A stretch of DNA of 64,000 nt, from the NCBI RefSeq assembly GCF_002954405.1, contig NZ_MQWC01000004.1, forward strand, positions 3,762,613-3,826,612, in the 5' to 3' direction. Shown here piece after piece: positions 1-10,400 of this stretch (position 1 is the first letter of the stretch; each line of letters begins with the position of its first letter). Made by a program: the position numbers and the translations under genes. The notes below the pieces were generated by a model that was not told where the DNA came from, made no database searches, and was given only the letters and a program-made list of their open reading frames with translations. The DNA is from Salinibacter sp. 10B. Lineage in GTDB: Bacteria > Bacteroidota > Rhodothermia > Rhodothermales > Salinibacteraceae.

Positions 1-1
1 G

Positions 2-106
2 ATTGAGGTCACGCGGCGCGGAAAGGTGCGCCGGTCCAACCTCTCGTTCCTTCGGGATCGAGTCGGCAAGTCTGCCCGCGTAAAGGAGCGCGTGCAGGAC
101 GAGTAG
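2..106 (+). CDS. rplS: 50S ribosomal protein L19, C-terminal end (partial)
   Basis: The first 34 codons of the window, open from the left edge to a TAG at 104-106, encode the C-terminal tail of ribosomal protein L19. The visible stretch [18 protein letters not shown] followed by a GKSARVKE-type ending matches the conserved L19 C-terminus, a basic segment that contacts rRNA near the 30S-50S interface. The start lies outside the window. The extra VQDE end is slightly acidic, as expected for a salt-adapted organism. Confidence 0.88.
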   Translation: MEVTRRGKVRRSNLSFLRDRVGKSARVKERVQDE

Positions 107-162
107 GAATAGCCATTGGGAGATGATGGCCCGGCACGACCCTGTCATGAATCCAACAGCGT

Positions 163-981
163 ATGGAGCTCGCAACTTGGGATTACCCACCGGCTGAGTT
201 TCTCATTTCCGGGTTTACCTCGGGCGCGGTCGAGAACCCGTTTTCCATCAAGCGCTACCGCCCGGAGGAGTGCGCGGCGCGGTTCGTGGAGGACGATGTG
301 GACGTGGCGCTGCTGCCGACGATGCTTGCCCTCCAGGCAAGTGATGCGATCGACGTGATTCCGAGTGTCGGGCTCGTGTCTTGGGACTACCCGTACGCGA
401 AATTGATATGGAGCGGGGGGCTGCACGACTTTCCCGAAACCATTGCCTACGACCGGCGGGTGGCACAGGAGCGTGTCGTCACTCGCATCATCATGCACGA
501 ACATTACGGTGTGGACCCGACGTTTGTCCCGTACGACGATCACTCCCCCAAAGAGCTTCTAGAGGTGGACGAGGACGCGTCGCTGCTGGTGGGGCCCAAC
601 GTGCCGTCGTTTCAGACGGAGCCCTTTACGATTGATGTGGGGCAGGAATGGTACGAGCTCACGAACTACCCGATGGTATGGGGGCTTTATGTCACCAAGC
701 GCGATCAGGCGTCGGATGAGATGATTGAGGCGCTGATTGCCTCGGCACGTGCGGCGGAAGAGAACCGCGACGTGTGGGTGCAGGCACAGGAGACCTCTAA
801 GACCCTGAACGCTTTTTACCGGGAAGATCTGCGGACGGGCCTCGACAAATTGGCCATCGCGAGCCTCACGGAGTTTCGGAAGTATCTCTTTTATTACGAC
901 GTGACGGAAGACGTCCCAGATCTGCCGTTTGTCTTCCTTGATGACGAGGAGGAGGAAGAAGAGGAGGAGTCCGAGTCGTGA
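163..981 (+). CDS. MqnA/MqnD-like menaquinone biosynthesis protein
   Basis: This 272-residue protein resembles the MqnA/MqnD family, whose members have a periplasmic-binding-protein fold and work in the futalosine route to menaquinone (MqnA is a chorismate dehydratase, MqnD acts on cyclic dehypoxanthine futalosine). The length fits. An early LATWDYPPAEFLISGF segment and the DVDVALLPTMLAL stretch near residues 45-57 correspond to the family's ligand-binding strand and loop. The C-terminus is an unusual run of Asp and Glu, about a dozen acidic residues. No signal peptide is visible. The ATG at 163 puts the conserved first strand at the N-terminus; the nearest upstream ATGs are out of frame. The exact reaction cannot be assigned because the family is divergent here. 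No other mqn gene is in the window. Confidence 0.6.
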   Translation: MELATWDYPPAEFLISGFTSGAVENPFSIKRYRPEECAARFVEDDVDVALLPTMLALQASDAIDVIPSVGLVSWDYPYAKLIWSGGLHDFPETIAYDRRVAQERVVTRIIMHEHYGVDPTFVPYDDHSPKELLEVDEDASLLVGPNVPSFQTEPFTIDVGQEWYELTNYPMVWGLYVTKRDQASDEMIEALIASARAAEENRDVWVQAQETSKTLNAFYREDLRTGLDKLAIASLTEFRKYLFYYDVTEDVPDLPFVFLDDEEEEEEEESES

Positions 982-1038
982 ATGCTCAAGGTGTAGGATG
1001 CCACGGTCGTCTCTCTCATTGAGCCCACCAGTGCAGTC

Positions 1039-1503
1039 ATGGCAGAAGGGGTTGAGGTTGTTGAGCGCAATAAAAAAGCGCAGTTTGAGTACGACATTGA
1101 GGAGACGCTGGAGGCGGGGCTCGTCCTCGAGGGGTCCGAGGTGAAGTCGGTGCGCCAGGGCAAGGTCAGCCTCGACGGGGCGTACTGCCAGGTGGATCGG
1201 TACGGCGAGATGAAGATCCACGGGATGTACATCAAGCCGTATGATCAGGCCGGGCCGTTTGGGCACGAGCCGCGCCGTGATCGCAAGCTCCTTATGCACG
1301 ATGAGGAGATTCAGAAGTGGGGGGATATGGCAGAGAAGAAGCGCTACACCATTGTGCCTCTAGAGCTCTACTTTCGCGATGGCTGGGCGAAGTTGAAAAT
1401 TGGGCTCGCAAAGGGCCGAAAAAAGCACGACAAGCGCCAAGCCATCAAGGAGCGAGAAGAGAAGCGGCGCATGGAGCAGACGAAGCGGAAGTACAACCTC
1501 TAG
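1039..1503 (+). CDS. smpB: SsrA-binding protein SmpB
   Basis: SmpB binds the tRNA-like part of tmRNA and delivers it to stalled ribosomes for trans-translation. The 154-residue length is normal. The diagnostic N-terminal segment ([28 protein letters not shown], quoted here in two parts: [14 protein letters not shown] and [14 protein letters not shown]) starts near residue 10. The basic C-terminal tail ([19 protein letters not shown] region, residues about 125-145) is the helix that enters the mRNA channel. It is preceded by a short gap after the MqnA-like gene and followed by a 510-base non-coding stretch. I looked for the tmRNA gene ssrA next to it and did not find one. Confidence 0.96.
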   Translation: MAEGVEVVERNKKAQFEYDIEETLEAGLVLEGSEVKSVRQGKVSLDGAYCQVDRYGEMKIHGMYIKPYDQAGPFGHEPRRDRKLLMHDEEIQKWGDMAEKKRYTIVPLELYFRDGWAKLKIGLAKGRKKHDKRQAIKEREEKRRMEQTKRKYNL

Positions 1504-2013
1504 TGTTGCGTTCGGTAATGGGGGAGGGATGGGTTTGTAGTGGAACTACCGGGCGAACGCAGATGCTCCAAGGCGTAAGATCCACGACGTCACAGGCAGT
1601 GAACGTCTCGCCAACCAGGGTTTGAAGCTGCGATTTCGAACCTCCCAACTTCTGGCCTGTCATCTCGATCAAAAAGCTCTCGGATGTCCCTCGTCGAGTA
1701 CGATTCCTACCGGAGCCGATGATTCCTTGATAGGTGCCTCGACTTGACCCTAGATTGCGCTCGTTCGGAGTACCCCGACGTGGATTTTGAGATCGCTTGA
1801 AACGTGACATACGAAGAGTACGAGCACAGGGTATTCTAGAGAAGGGACGATTGGGACTGCTGACTGCAAACGACCGACTGCTGCCGAAAGGGGGCGGAGG
1901 CGCGTGGGGAGACGCGGTCCATTGTTTGCCGTCAGGGGAGGTCCCCATGGCCCCTATTCAGACATCCCTTTTGTCAGATTCATTTCTCACCACCAGTCGA
2001 TCAGCAACCGAAC
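1504..2013. other. 510-base intergenic region, no gene recognised
   Basis: No convincing reading frame, tRNA, tmRNA or T-box is visible between smpB and tyrS. Near the left end, GCGTTCG at 1508-1514 can pair with CGAACGC at 1554-1560, with a smaller GTAG/CTAC hairpin (1537-1549) nested inside, so the first 60 bases may fold into a two-stem structure. It could be a terminator-like end of the smpB transcript, though no T run follows. Confidence 0.4.
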
Positions 2014-3243
2014 ATGGCCTTTCCACCAGTTGACGAGCAGATGGAGGTTCTCCGCCGCGGGGTGGAGGAGCTCATTCCCGAAGATGAGCTCGTCGAGAAA
2101 GTCGAACAATCGCGAGAAACCGAGACGCCTCTCACCGTAAAGCTTGGGTGCGATCCGAGCCGCCCGGACTTGCACCTCGGCCACACGGTCGTGCTCCGCA
2201 AGCTCCGGCAGTTTCAGGATCTGGGTCACCGGGCCATTCTCATCGTCGGCGATTTTACCGGCATGATCGGCGATCCGTCGGGACGGTCCAAGACGCGGCC
2301 GCAGCTTACGCTTGAGGAGACGCGCCAGCACGGACGGACCTATTACGAACAAGCGACGCGCATCCTCGACCCGGAGAAAACGGAGATACTCTACAATTCC
2401 GAGTGGCTCGATGAGATGTCGTTCAGCGACGTGATTGAGCTCTCGGCACAGCAGACTGTGGCGCGGATGTTGGAGCGGGAGGACTTTAGCAATCGCTACG
2501 AGGCGGGGAAGCCCATTAGCATCCACGAGTTTCTCTATCCCTTGGCACAGGCGCAGGACTCGGTGCACATTGAGGCGGACGTGGAGCTGGGCGGAACCGA
2601 CCAGCGCTTTAACTTGCTACTGGGGCGCCAAATTCAGGAAGCACAGGGCCAGGACCCGCAGGTGTGCATGATGCTGCCGTTGCTGGAGGGGACCGACGGC
2701 ACGGAGAAGATGTCCAAGTCTCTCGACAATGCCATCGGCATTACGGAGGCTCCGGAGGACATGTACGGAAAGGTCATGTCCATACCGGACGACCTCATCT
2801 ACCGATACGTGGAGCTCATTACGGACGTACCGACCGACGAGCTGCCGAAGGTCAAGACGTTTGCCGACGAAAACCCGCGGGCGGCAAAAGCGCAACTCGC
2901 CCGTCGCATTGTGGCCATGTACCACAGTGAAGACGAGGCCGATGCCGCGCAAGATCATTTTGAGCAGACCGTTGTAGAGGGAGGCACGCCGGACGAGATG
3001 GACGAGCACGCCCCGGATGCCGAGGCGGGGGAGGAGGTTGGACTCCTGAATTTGATGCGGAACGCCGGGCTTACAGAGTCAAACAGCGAGGGGCGGCGCC
3101 TCATCGAGCAGGGGGCTGTTTCCATCGACGACGAGACGGTGGAAGACACCGGACTGTACGTGGACGTGTCCGAGCGGGCACCGTTCGTTCTGAAGGTGGG
3201 CAAGCGCCGGTACGCCCGCATCGTGTGGAATGGGGCCCGCTAA
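2014..3243 (+). CDS. tyrS: Tyrosyl-tRNA synthetase
   Basis: Class I aminoacyl-tRNA synthetase that charges tRNA-Tyr with tyrosine in the cytoplasm. The 409-residue protein has the HLGH version of the HIGH motif at residues 54-57 and an intact KMSKS loop at 232-236. A GGTDQRFN segment near residue 193 is typical of the tyrosine-binding pocket of the longer TyrRS subgroup. The C-terminal 60 or so residues look like an S4 RNA-binding domain (GLTESNSEGRRLIEQGAV). The ATG at 2014 gives the expected N-terminus. The gene converges with the protease gene on the opposite strand, with only about 10 bases between the two stop codons. Confidence 0.96.
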   Translation: MAFPPVDEQMEVLRRGVEELIPEDELVEKVEQSRETETPLTVKLGCDPSRPDLHLGHTVVLRKLRQFQDLGHRAILIVGDFTGMIGDPSGRSKTRPQLTLEETRQHGRTYYEQATRILDPEKTEILYNSEWLDEMSFSDVIELSAQQTVARMLEREDFSNRYEAGKPISIHEFLYPLAQAQDSVHIEADVELGGTDQRFNLLLGRQIQEAQGQDPQVCMMLPLLEGTDGTEKMSKSLDNAIGITEAPEDMYGKVMSIPDDLIYRYVELITDVPTDELPKVKTFADENPRAAKAQLARRIVAMYHSEDEADAAQDHFEQTVVEGGTPDEMDEHAPDAEAGEEVGLLNLMRNAGLTESNSEGRRLIEQGAVSIDDETVEDTGLYVDVSERAPFVLKVGKRRYARIVWNGAR

Positions 3244-3253
3244 AGGGGCGTCC

Positions 3254-5656
3254 CTAGTGGACCACCATAATTTTTCGGGTTTCCGTGAAGGTTTCTCCAA
3301 CGAAGCGGAGGAAGTAGGGGCCGGTCGAGAGGGAGATTGTGTCGTAGCGGAGGGTATTCTCAAAGCCCTCCCGGACCCGGTCTTCGAACAGCACCCCTAC
3401 TTGGCGTCCCAAGAGGTCGTAGAGTTCCACTCGCAGGGACTGGGTCTTGGTGACGACGAACTGGGTCTCGGCGGAAGATTGCTCCGAGATGAGGCCGCCC
3501 TCGGTGATCCTGACGGTTTTCGTCAGGACAGCTGTGTCCTCGGGGGTTGCGATCGGGGTGGTGTTGCCTGCGTTGTCGGTTGCGACAAGGGCGAAGTGGT
3601 AGGTTTTTTCTTCCTCAAGACCGTCGGGACGACCCACGGTGATCGATTCTTGCTGAGGCGGAGGGACGGGTTGCAACGAGGGGGAAATCACCGTTGCGTT
3701 CTTGAAGTCCTCCTCGGTTTTGATGGGCGTATTTGCGTAGCGTAGGTCGTAGGTCTCGGCTGTGCCCCTTCGTCCATCGTCGCCGGTGGCCTCCCATTCC
3801 AGGGTGACAGCCACTGTCGACGTGTTGACTTGACGAATGTGGAAACGCGAAATCGGGGCTGGAGGAATCTTATCGATGAGGCGGGTCCCCTTCGGGGTGG
3901 TTCCGATTGACGATTGATTGCGGCCGTCGTCTATCGCCCGAATTGCATAATAGTACGTGCTGTCGGGAGTCAGGCCGGACACCGTGGCAGTCTGAGTCGT
4001 GTTGGCGGGTTTGGGATTGGGGACGGAAGAGGCTGCCTCTGCTTCGGCAAAGTCGGTGGTGGACTCGATGGGGGTCGTGTCGTATCGCAGCTTGTAGGAG
4101 ACAGCAGTTCCCTGGTCGCCGTCGTCGCCTGGGGCGGTCCATTGAAGCGTCATCGACGTCGTGTCCTGGTCGATCACGGTGAGGTCATCAATCTTGGCCG
4201 GTGGGGTGTTATCGTCGTTATCCAGCAGCGGGATGCCGTCGAGAGTTTCGACTCCCGAGTCGAGGGGATCGAGAACGTCCGCAATCGTTCGGTCCTGGTA
4301 GTCGCCGTTTTCAAAGCCAGCAGCGAGATGTCCGTACCAGTCGGGTTCGTCGTTGTCTTCGGCAGTTCCGTTGACGCAGCCCGCTAGTCCCCCGGAGAGG
4401 ACCCCCACAATCCGCTGGTTCTCATTAAAGAGCGGGGAGCCGGAGGAGCCGGGCTCCGTCGTTCCAAGGTCCCAGGCGCCGATTCGGAGGTGCGTATCCC
4501 CACTACTGGGCTCACCGTACCCGGTTACGCGCGCAGGGTCGTTGTCGAAGCTGATGCGTTTTCCGTGCCCCTGCGGGTGGTGAATTGTGACGCTTTCTGA
4601 GGGGGGCGTGTCGATACGACTCCAGCCGCTCAGAAAAAGATTGTAGTCGGTGGGAATGTCGTCGTCCACCTCGACGAGTGAGAGATCGGGCCGACCCGCA
4701 ATGCTGTTCGTTCGGTGAACATTTCCGTAGCGGGCACGGAGCACGGCCCCGGTTGAGGTTTGACCCCAGTTCTGAGGTTCTAGGGAGTCGGGTTGAGTGC
4801 CGTTTTCCGGAGTGCCGGGGGTGCGGCAGGTAGAGGTTTGTACATTCCAGTAGAACACCATACTGGCGGCATCTTGGGCGTTGGACACGCAATGCTCCGC
4901 CGTCAGGAAGAGGGGGCGTCCATCCTCGGCTGTGTTGTTGATGAGGGCCCCCGTGCAAACGAGGGCGGACTCGCCTTCGGAAAAGGTATACCCCCCGACC
5001 GACCGCACTTCCGACTGCCATGGATCGGCCTCCTCGCAGGCCACGTCGAGGTTGCAGGTCCCGGATTTGGTTCCCGGCGTACGAGCCGAATGAAGTGAGC
5101 GATAGCCGTGGATGACGTCCGCTACCCGAAGCGTAACGGCCGAGCGACGATTGGCAGGCACTTCGAGTTCAAGGGTAATCTCAGCGTCGGGGACGAGCGG
5201 GGTCCAAAGCTGGCCGTTGGTCGCGTCGTCGTTTGTGTAGGGGCCGTGGACGAGCGTGCCCTCCGGTCCGTAGAGGTAGAGTTGGGCGCCTTCGGGTAGT
5301 TGAAAAGGCTTGAGACCGACACTCATCGACACTGCATCCTGCGACTGGAGCCGAATACGCCAGAGCCAGTTCCCGGATGGAAGCTGTTCCCACGTGCCGT
5401 CTCGGGTCGGCGAAACGGTGGTGTTGAGCACCGTACCGTACCGGGCAGGGCCAATCCGGTCGGCCCGACGAGCATCTTCAGCTCGTAGTGCGGCTTCATC
5501 CACCGACGGAAGGGACTCAACGGGAAGCGCCGATTGCGTTTGGAGGGCGGAGGCATGCTGCCGAGAGGGGAGAGGGGGCCCCTGCTGGGCCGAGGCGGCA
5601 CCGGCGGACCAGATGAGCAGCAAAACCAACAGGGAGGAAAGAGAGCGAAAAGACAT
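3254..5656 (-). CDS. Secreted trypsin-fold protease with two FnIII domains and a T9SS sorting domain
   Basis: An 800-residue exported protein, built as follows. A signal peptide ends near ASA-QQ at about residue 23. A prodomain-like region runs to about 200. A chymotrypsin-fold domain resembling lysyl endopeptidase/Achromobacter protease I follows, with likely triad His255 (LTAEHC), Asp324 (GRPDLSL) and Ser405 (EPGSSGSP). Two fibronectin type III domains sit at about 485-595 and 598-715. A type A T9SS C-terminal sorting domain (about 735-800) contains LYDLLGRQV and a terminal TETRKIMVVH. Cysteines around the active site could form disulfides, as in lysyl endopeptidases. The sorting domain predicts export by type IX secretion, consistent with the PorV-like gene at 58983. 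Substrate specificity is not known. The gene faces tyrS tail to tail. Confidence 0.85.
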   Translation of the reverse strand: MSFRSLSSLLVLLLIWSAGAASAQQGPPLPSRQHASALQTQSALPVESLPSVDEAALRAEDARRADRIGPARYGTVLNTTVSPTRDGTWEQLPSGNWLWRIRLQSQDAVSMSVGLKPFQLPEGAQLYLYGPEGTLVHGPYTNDDATNGQLWTPLVPDAEITLELEVPANRRSAVTLRVADVIHGYRSLHSARTPGTKSGTCNLDVACEEADPWQSEVRSVGGYTFSEGESALVCTGALINNTAEDGRPLFLTAEHCVSNAQDAASMVFYWNVQTSTCRTPGTPENGTQPDSLEPQNWGQTSTGAVLRARYGNVHRTNSIAGRPDLSLVEVDDDIPTDYNLFLSGWSRIDTPPSESVTIHHPQGHGKRISFDNDPARVTGYGEPSSGDTHLRIGAWDLGTTEPGSSGSPLFNENQRIVGVLSGGLAGCVNGTAEDNDEPDWYGHLAAGFENGDYQDRTIADVLDPLDSGVETLDGIPLLDNDDNTPPAKIDDLTVIDQDTTSMTLQWTAPGDDGDQGTAVSYKLRYDTTPIESTTDFAEAEAASSVPNPKPANTTQTATVSGLTPDSTYYYAIRAIDDGRNQSSIGTTPKGTRLIDKIPPAPISRFHIRQVNTSTVAVTLEWEATGDDGRRGTAETYDLRYANTPIKTEEDFKNATVISPSLQPVPPPQQESITVGRPDGLEEEKTYHFALVATDNAGNTTPIATPEDTAVLTKTVRITEGGLISEQSSAETQFVVTKTQSLRVELYDLLGRQVGVLFEDRVREGFENTLRYDTISLSTGPYFLRFVGETFTETRKIMVVH

Positions 5657-5686
5657 GTAGTCGAAGGGCCGGGATGAGAAAAGAAA

Positions 5687-6199
5687 CTACTCGGGACTCG
5701 ACTGCTCCTGCACACGTTCGTCCATCTCCGCCACCTTGTCGGTCAGGTCGTCTTTGTAGTCGAGCATCTTCTGCCGGAGTTCCGCGTCGCCGGTGCCCAG
5801 AATCTGGAGGGCAAGGAGGGCGGCGTTGTCGGCGGCATTGATGGCGACCGAGCCCACGGGCACGCCGCCCGGCATCTGAACGATGGAAAGCAGCGAGTCA
5901 ACGCCATTGAGCTTGCTCGTCTTCACGGGCACGCCGATGACGGGGAGAGGGGTACTTGCAGCAATCATGCCGGGCAGGTGGGCGGCGCCGCCAGCCCCTG
6001 CGATGATGACTTCGACGCCACGCTCGTGGGCGGTTTCGGCGTACTCTTTCATCACGCCCGGCGTGCGGTGGGCGGAAAGAACGCGCATCTCGTAGGAGAC
6101 GTCGAAGTCGTCGAGTACGTCGGCGGCGGTCTCCATCACGGGAAGGTCGGAGTCGCTGCCCATGGCAATGCCAATGGGAGGAGCAGAAGCGTCAGACAT
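5687..6199 (-). CDS. purE: N5-carboxyaminoimidazole ribonucleotide mutase
   Basis: PurE moves the carboxyl group of N5-CAIR to carbon 4 to give CAIR in purine synthesis, working directly after PurK. The 170-residue protein carries the family signatures MGSDSDLPVM near residue 13, SAHRTP near 43 and AGGAAHLPGM near 70. It lies 47 bases downstream of purK on the same strand, so the two are very likely one transcription unit. The C-terminus has an acidic extension beyond the usual catalytic core. Confidence 0.96.
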   Translation of the reverse strand: MSDASAPPIGIAMGSDSDLPVMETAADVLDDFDVSYEMRVLSAHRTPGVMKEYAETAHERGVEVIIAGAGGAAHLPGMIAASTPLPVIGVPVKTSKLNGVDSLLSIVQMPGGVPVGSVAINAADNAALLALQILGTGDAELRQKMLDYKDDLTDKVAEMDERVQEQSSPE

Positions 6200-6246
6200 A
6201 GAGCACCAACAGGGTTTGGAAAAAAGACGAGTCGGGGGAATGAGGG

Positions 6247-7383
6247 TTACAGGTGGATGGCGTCGGCGGCGCGTTCAGCACGGGCGCGCACATCCTCTCG
6301 GTCGGAGCCGAGTGCCGTCACGTGACCCATCTTGCGGCCGGGACGCACATCGGGCTTGCCGTAAATATGTGGGCTTACTCCCTCGACGGCAAGCGCGTCG
6401 GGAAGGGTATCGGCCTGGGCAGGGGTGTTCTCTCGTTCGCCGAGTACATTCACCATGACAGCGGTCGGGGTGCGCAACGCCGTACTGCCCAGCGGCCAGT
6501 CGAGGATGGCCCGCACGTGATTTTCGAACTGCGACGTGTAGCAACCTTCAATCGAGTAATGGCCCGTATTGTGGGGACGCGGGGCCAGCTCGTTGACGAG
6601 TACGCGGCCGTCCGGCATCTCGAATAACTCCACCGCTACGAGGCCCACGCCATTCACGGCGTCGACGGAGCGCTGGGCAATCGCGCGGGCCTTCTCGGCC
6701 ACGGCCTCATCCACCGCTGCCGGCACCTCGACGGCGTGGCACCGGTGGTTTTTCTGCTCGGTGTAGGCGACCGGGTAGACGACCTGTTCTCCTCCAGGTC
6801 GACGCGCCACCTGCACGGCCAACTCTCGCGTAAACTCCGCAAAGACTTCGACCATGAGACCATCGTCCGCGGCCAGGTCGGGCCACGCCTCGCGCAGCTC
6901 ATCTTTTGAGTGGACCGTGGCATTGCCGTAGCCGTCATACGCACCGCGGTACTGTTTGAGTACGACCGGATAGCCAAAGTCGTCGGCCACACGGATCGCT
7001 TCTTCCACCGTTTCGCAGCACTCAAACGCCGGCACCGGACAGTCGGCGTCGGCGAGATGCTGCTTTTGTACCCCCTTATCTTTAATCACGTCCAGGGTGT
7101 TTGGGGAGGGCCAGACGTCCGTGTCGGACGAAAGGGCGGCGGCCGCCTCCGCCGCGGGGGCCCATTCGCTCTCGACCGTAATCACGTCGCAGTCGGCGCC
7201 AAAGTTGCGGAGCACGTCGGGATCGGTCCAATCCCCGGATTCGGCCCCGGCGTAAAACTGCATGGGCCCTGCATCTTTGGGAGAGAGCAGGCGGACATTT
7301 ACGCTCATCCGAACGGCTTCGGCCGCCATCATTTTGCCGAGCTGGCCGCCGCCGAGAATACCAATGGTGGGAAATGATGCCAC
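6247..7383 (-). CDS. purK: 5-(carboxyamino)imidazole ribonucleotide synthase
   Basis: An ATP-grasp enzyme that carboxylates AIR with bicarbonate and ATP to give N5-CAIR, the substrate of the neighbouring PurE. The 378-residue protein begins with the typical GILGGGQLGKMM nucleotide-fold motif. It contains ATP-grasp elements (VLKQYRGAYDGYGN near residue 145, and the ELAPRPHNTGHYSIEGC segment near 270). The length matches bacterial PurK. The start at 7383 places the Rossmann motif at the expected distance from the N-terminus. Confidence 0.96.
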   Translation of the reverse strand: MASFPTIGILGGGQLGKMMAAEAVRMSVNVRLLSPKDAGPMQFYAGAESGDWTDPDVLRNFGADCDVITVESEWAPAAEAAAALSSDTDVWPSPNTLDVIKDKGVQKQHLADADCPVPAFECCETVEEAIRVADDFGYPVVLKQYRGAYDGYGNATVHSKDELREAWPDLAADDGLMVEVFAEFTRELAVQVARRPGGEQVVYPVAYTEQKNHRCHAVEVPAAVDEAVAEKARAIAQRSVDAVNGVGLVAVELFEMPDGRVLVNELAPRPHNTGHYSIEGCYTSQFENHVRAILDWPLGSTALRTPTAVMVNVLGERENTPAQADTLPDALAVEGVSPHIYGKPDVRPGRKMGHVTALGSDREDVRARAERAADAIHL

Positions 7384-7419
7384 AGGGAGTACAAAAAGTC
7401 GGAGTAAAGAAGATCACGA

Positions 7420-10400
7420 TTATGCGTCGGCTTCGACGTCCTCCCCCTGAAGGAGACGGTCGAGTTCCTCCTCACTGTCCACGAGCACATCGCGTGCTTT
7501 TGTGCCGTTGTGGGGTCCCACAATGCCGGCTTCTTCCAACTGGTCGACAATCCGGGCTGCCCGCGTATACCCAACAGCCAGTTTGCGCTGCAGGAGGGAC
7601 ACGGAGCCTTGCTGGCGGCGCACCGTCACCCGGGCAGCTTCTTCGAAATGTTCGTCGGTATCCTCAACCCCGAGCGTCTCGTCCGGACCGTGTCCGGCGT
7701 CCAAGAGGGACGGGAGCTCATAGGGGGTGACGCCGGGCTGCTGCGAGACGAAGTCGACCACGTCTTCCACCTCCTCCACGCTTACGAACGGCCCTTGTAG
7801 GCGTCGCATGTCGCTGCCGCTGAGGAAGAGCATATCGCCGTTGCCCACGAGTCCCTCGGCGCCGCCCTGGTCCAGGATGGTGCGGGAGTCGGCCATCGAG
7901 GCCACTTCGTAGGCAATACGGGAAGGAAAGTTGGCCTTGATGACGCCCGTGATCACGTCGACCGACGGGCGCTGTGTCGCCAAGATGAGATGGATGCCGA
8001 CCGCTCGGGCCATCTGGGCAAGGCGGGAAATGGGGCCTTCAATGTCGTCGCCCACCGCCATCATGAGGTCGGCGAGTTCATCGACCACCACCACGATGTA
8101 CGGCATGTGCCGGTGGCCATCCTCCGGCGACAGCTCGCCGGCCTTAAATTTCTCGTTGTATCCCTCAATGCCCCGCACGCTTGCCTCGGAGAGGAGGTCG
8201 TAGCGCTCTTCCATTTCTTTTTCTACGCTTTTGAGGACCCCAGAAGCCTCCTCGATGTCCGTTATGACCGTCTGATCAACGTCCTGGGGCTGGGCAACGA
8301 ACTGGGTGTCGAGGGCGGTGTACTGCTGCAGCTCGATCTTCTTCGGATCGATGATCACGAACCGAAGATTCATTGGGTGACAGGCGTAGATGAGGCCGGT
8401 GATGAGGGAGTTGAGACCCACCGACTTTCCGGAACCCGTAGCTCCGGCAATGAGGAGGTGCGGCATTTTGGTAAGGTCAGCAAGAAAGACCTCGCCCTCG
8501 ATCGTCTTCCCCATCGCAATGGGAAGGGTCATGTCCGTGTCGCGGAACTTGGCAGTGCCCAGCACCTCACGCAGCCGCACGAGTTCGCGACTGCTGTTGG
8601 GGATCTCGACGCCGACAGCCGACTTGCCGGGAATCGGGGCCATCATCCGGACGCTCGGGGCAGCGAGCGCCATCGCAAGGTCATCTTCGAGCGATTTGAT
8701 CCGGCTTACCTTCACGCCCGGGGCCGGGGTCAGTTCGTAGCGCGTAACGGTAGGGCCCACCACCGCGCTAATGTCGTCAACCTCTACGTTGTAAGTGTCA
8801 AGCTTGTCGAGGAGGATGCGCTTATTTTTCTCGAGCTCCTCGCGGTTGACGGTGGGGTCGGTATCCGATGGTTCTTCGAGCAAATCGAGCGCGGGAGACT
8901 CGTACTCCACCTGCTCCGGGGTTTCGGCCGCGCGTTCAATTTCGTCGGCCTTTTCCTCCTCCACCCGCTCTTTGACGGTAAGCTCTACATCGTCGGCGTC
9001 GGACGGGGCCGCCGTCGACTCATCCGAATCTGTTTGGGAGGTGTCGTCGGAAGGCTCGTCAGTAGAGGCGTCCGCCGACGGAGTTGGTTCGGCGGTGGGC
9101 GACGAGGACTCCGGAGTTGTTGTCTCGTCTTCGGAAGAGGCGCTCGCGCTGGCCTCTGAGGGAGCGGTCTGCGTCTGTGCCGAGGCGTCCGCTGTATCCT
9201 CCTTCCCAGAGGAGTGGGAGGACTCGAAAGCAGATGATTCCTCGGCATTGGCGTGTGGGTCCGATTCTTCCGACTCCTCGAACTCTTCCGACTCGGAGAC
9301 CTCCTCTAGGGCCTCCCCAAACTCTTCTTCCAACTCTTCGAGGTCGAGCTCGTCGGACGGTTCCTGCTCGTCTTGCTCTGCCGATGCATCGCGGTTGCGC
9401 AGGCGTCCACGGAAGAGATCATTGCGCCGTAGCGGGCGCCCGTCGCCCACGCTGTCGGGCACCTGGATCGTGATTGGGCGGGGAGGAGACGACGTGTTTG
9501 GGGGGGACTCTTCGTCTGGAGACGTCGTGTCCGATTCGGTGTCCGCCTCGGCGTGGGGCGTGTCGGCGTCTGCGGGGGCGTCGGAAGCGGACGATTGTTG
9601 TTGGGAGGTTGACGACTCAGCGGAGGACGAGGCAGTGTCTGTTCGCTCGGTCTGTGCGGAGGGTGAGGCCTCTGACGCTTCCGTCTCCTCTTCGGAATGA
9701 GATGCCTGTTCCGATTGCGTGGAGCGGGAAGAGGACTCCGTGTCGTGCGAACGGGCGTCGTCGCGATCGTCCGTTTCGCGAGCGCGTTTTTTGCGGGCCC
9801 GTCGTTCGCGCCAGGCCGCAACCCAGGATTGAATCTTGTTTTCAATCTGGCGGATCGTGTCGATGACCCGATCGATGGAGCGTTGGATGTCGTGGTCCAC
9901 CACCAACAGCAGCATAATCGCCACGACCAGCAGCAGGAGAATGAACGAGCCGGGCGGGCCGAAGACGCCCTGCATCCAGCCGGCCATGCCCATGCCCACG
10001 GCGCCGGCCCAGCGCACGAGGTTGACCTGGAGGGCATGAGCAAACCACCCAATAAAGCCGGCGATGACGAATGCCGACAGAAGCGCGAGGCCGGTTGGGT
10101 ACAAGAGTGGTTGCAGCGTCCAGTGGCGAAAGATGGCATAGCCCCACACCATCAGGGCGAGGCTGAAGATGAGAATGCTGTATCCCAGAAAGCCGGGAAC
10201 GAGCGAGCGTGCCAACTCGGCTCCTAGCAGGCCGAGGGCGTTCTGGACGGGAGGGTACTCACTGGGGTTGAGTAGTGCCTCGACCAAGGGGGCCGACTTC
10301 GCTACGGCGTCGTCGGCCGGGGCGTAGCTGAGAAAGGCCAACGAGAGGAGAAGGGCCAGCACCATGAGCACCAGTCCCAGCACTTCCCACTTCCGCCTCG

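Noticed and set aside
1504-2013. tmRNA (ssrA) next to smpB
   Set aside because: No tRNA-like ends, no T-arm consistent with an acceptor stem, and no tag reading frame was found.
1504-2013. T-box riboswitch upstream of tyrS
   Set aside because: The conserved T-box antiterminator sequence is not visible, and T-boxes are rare outside Firmicutes and Actinobacteria.
8795-9700. Long serine-rich plus-strand reading frame
   Set aside because: It is the antisense shadow of the Glu/Ser-rich ftsK linker on the minus strand.
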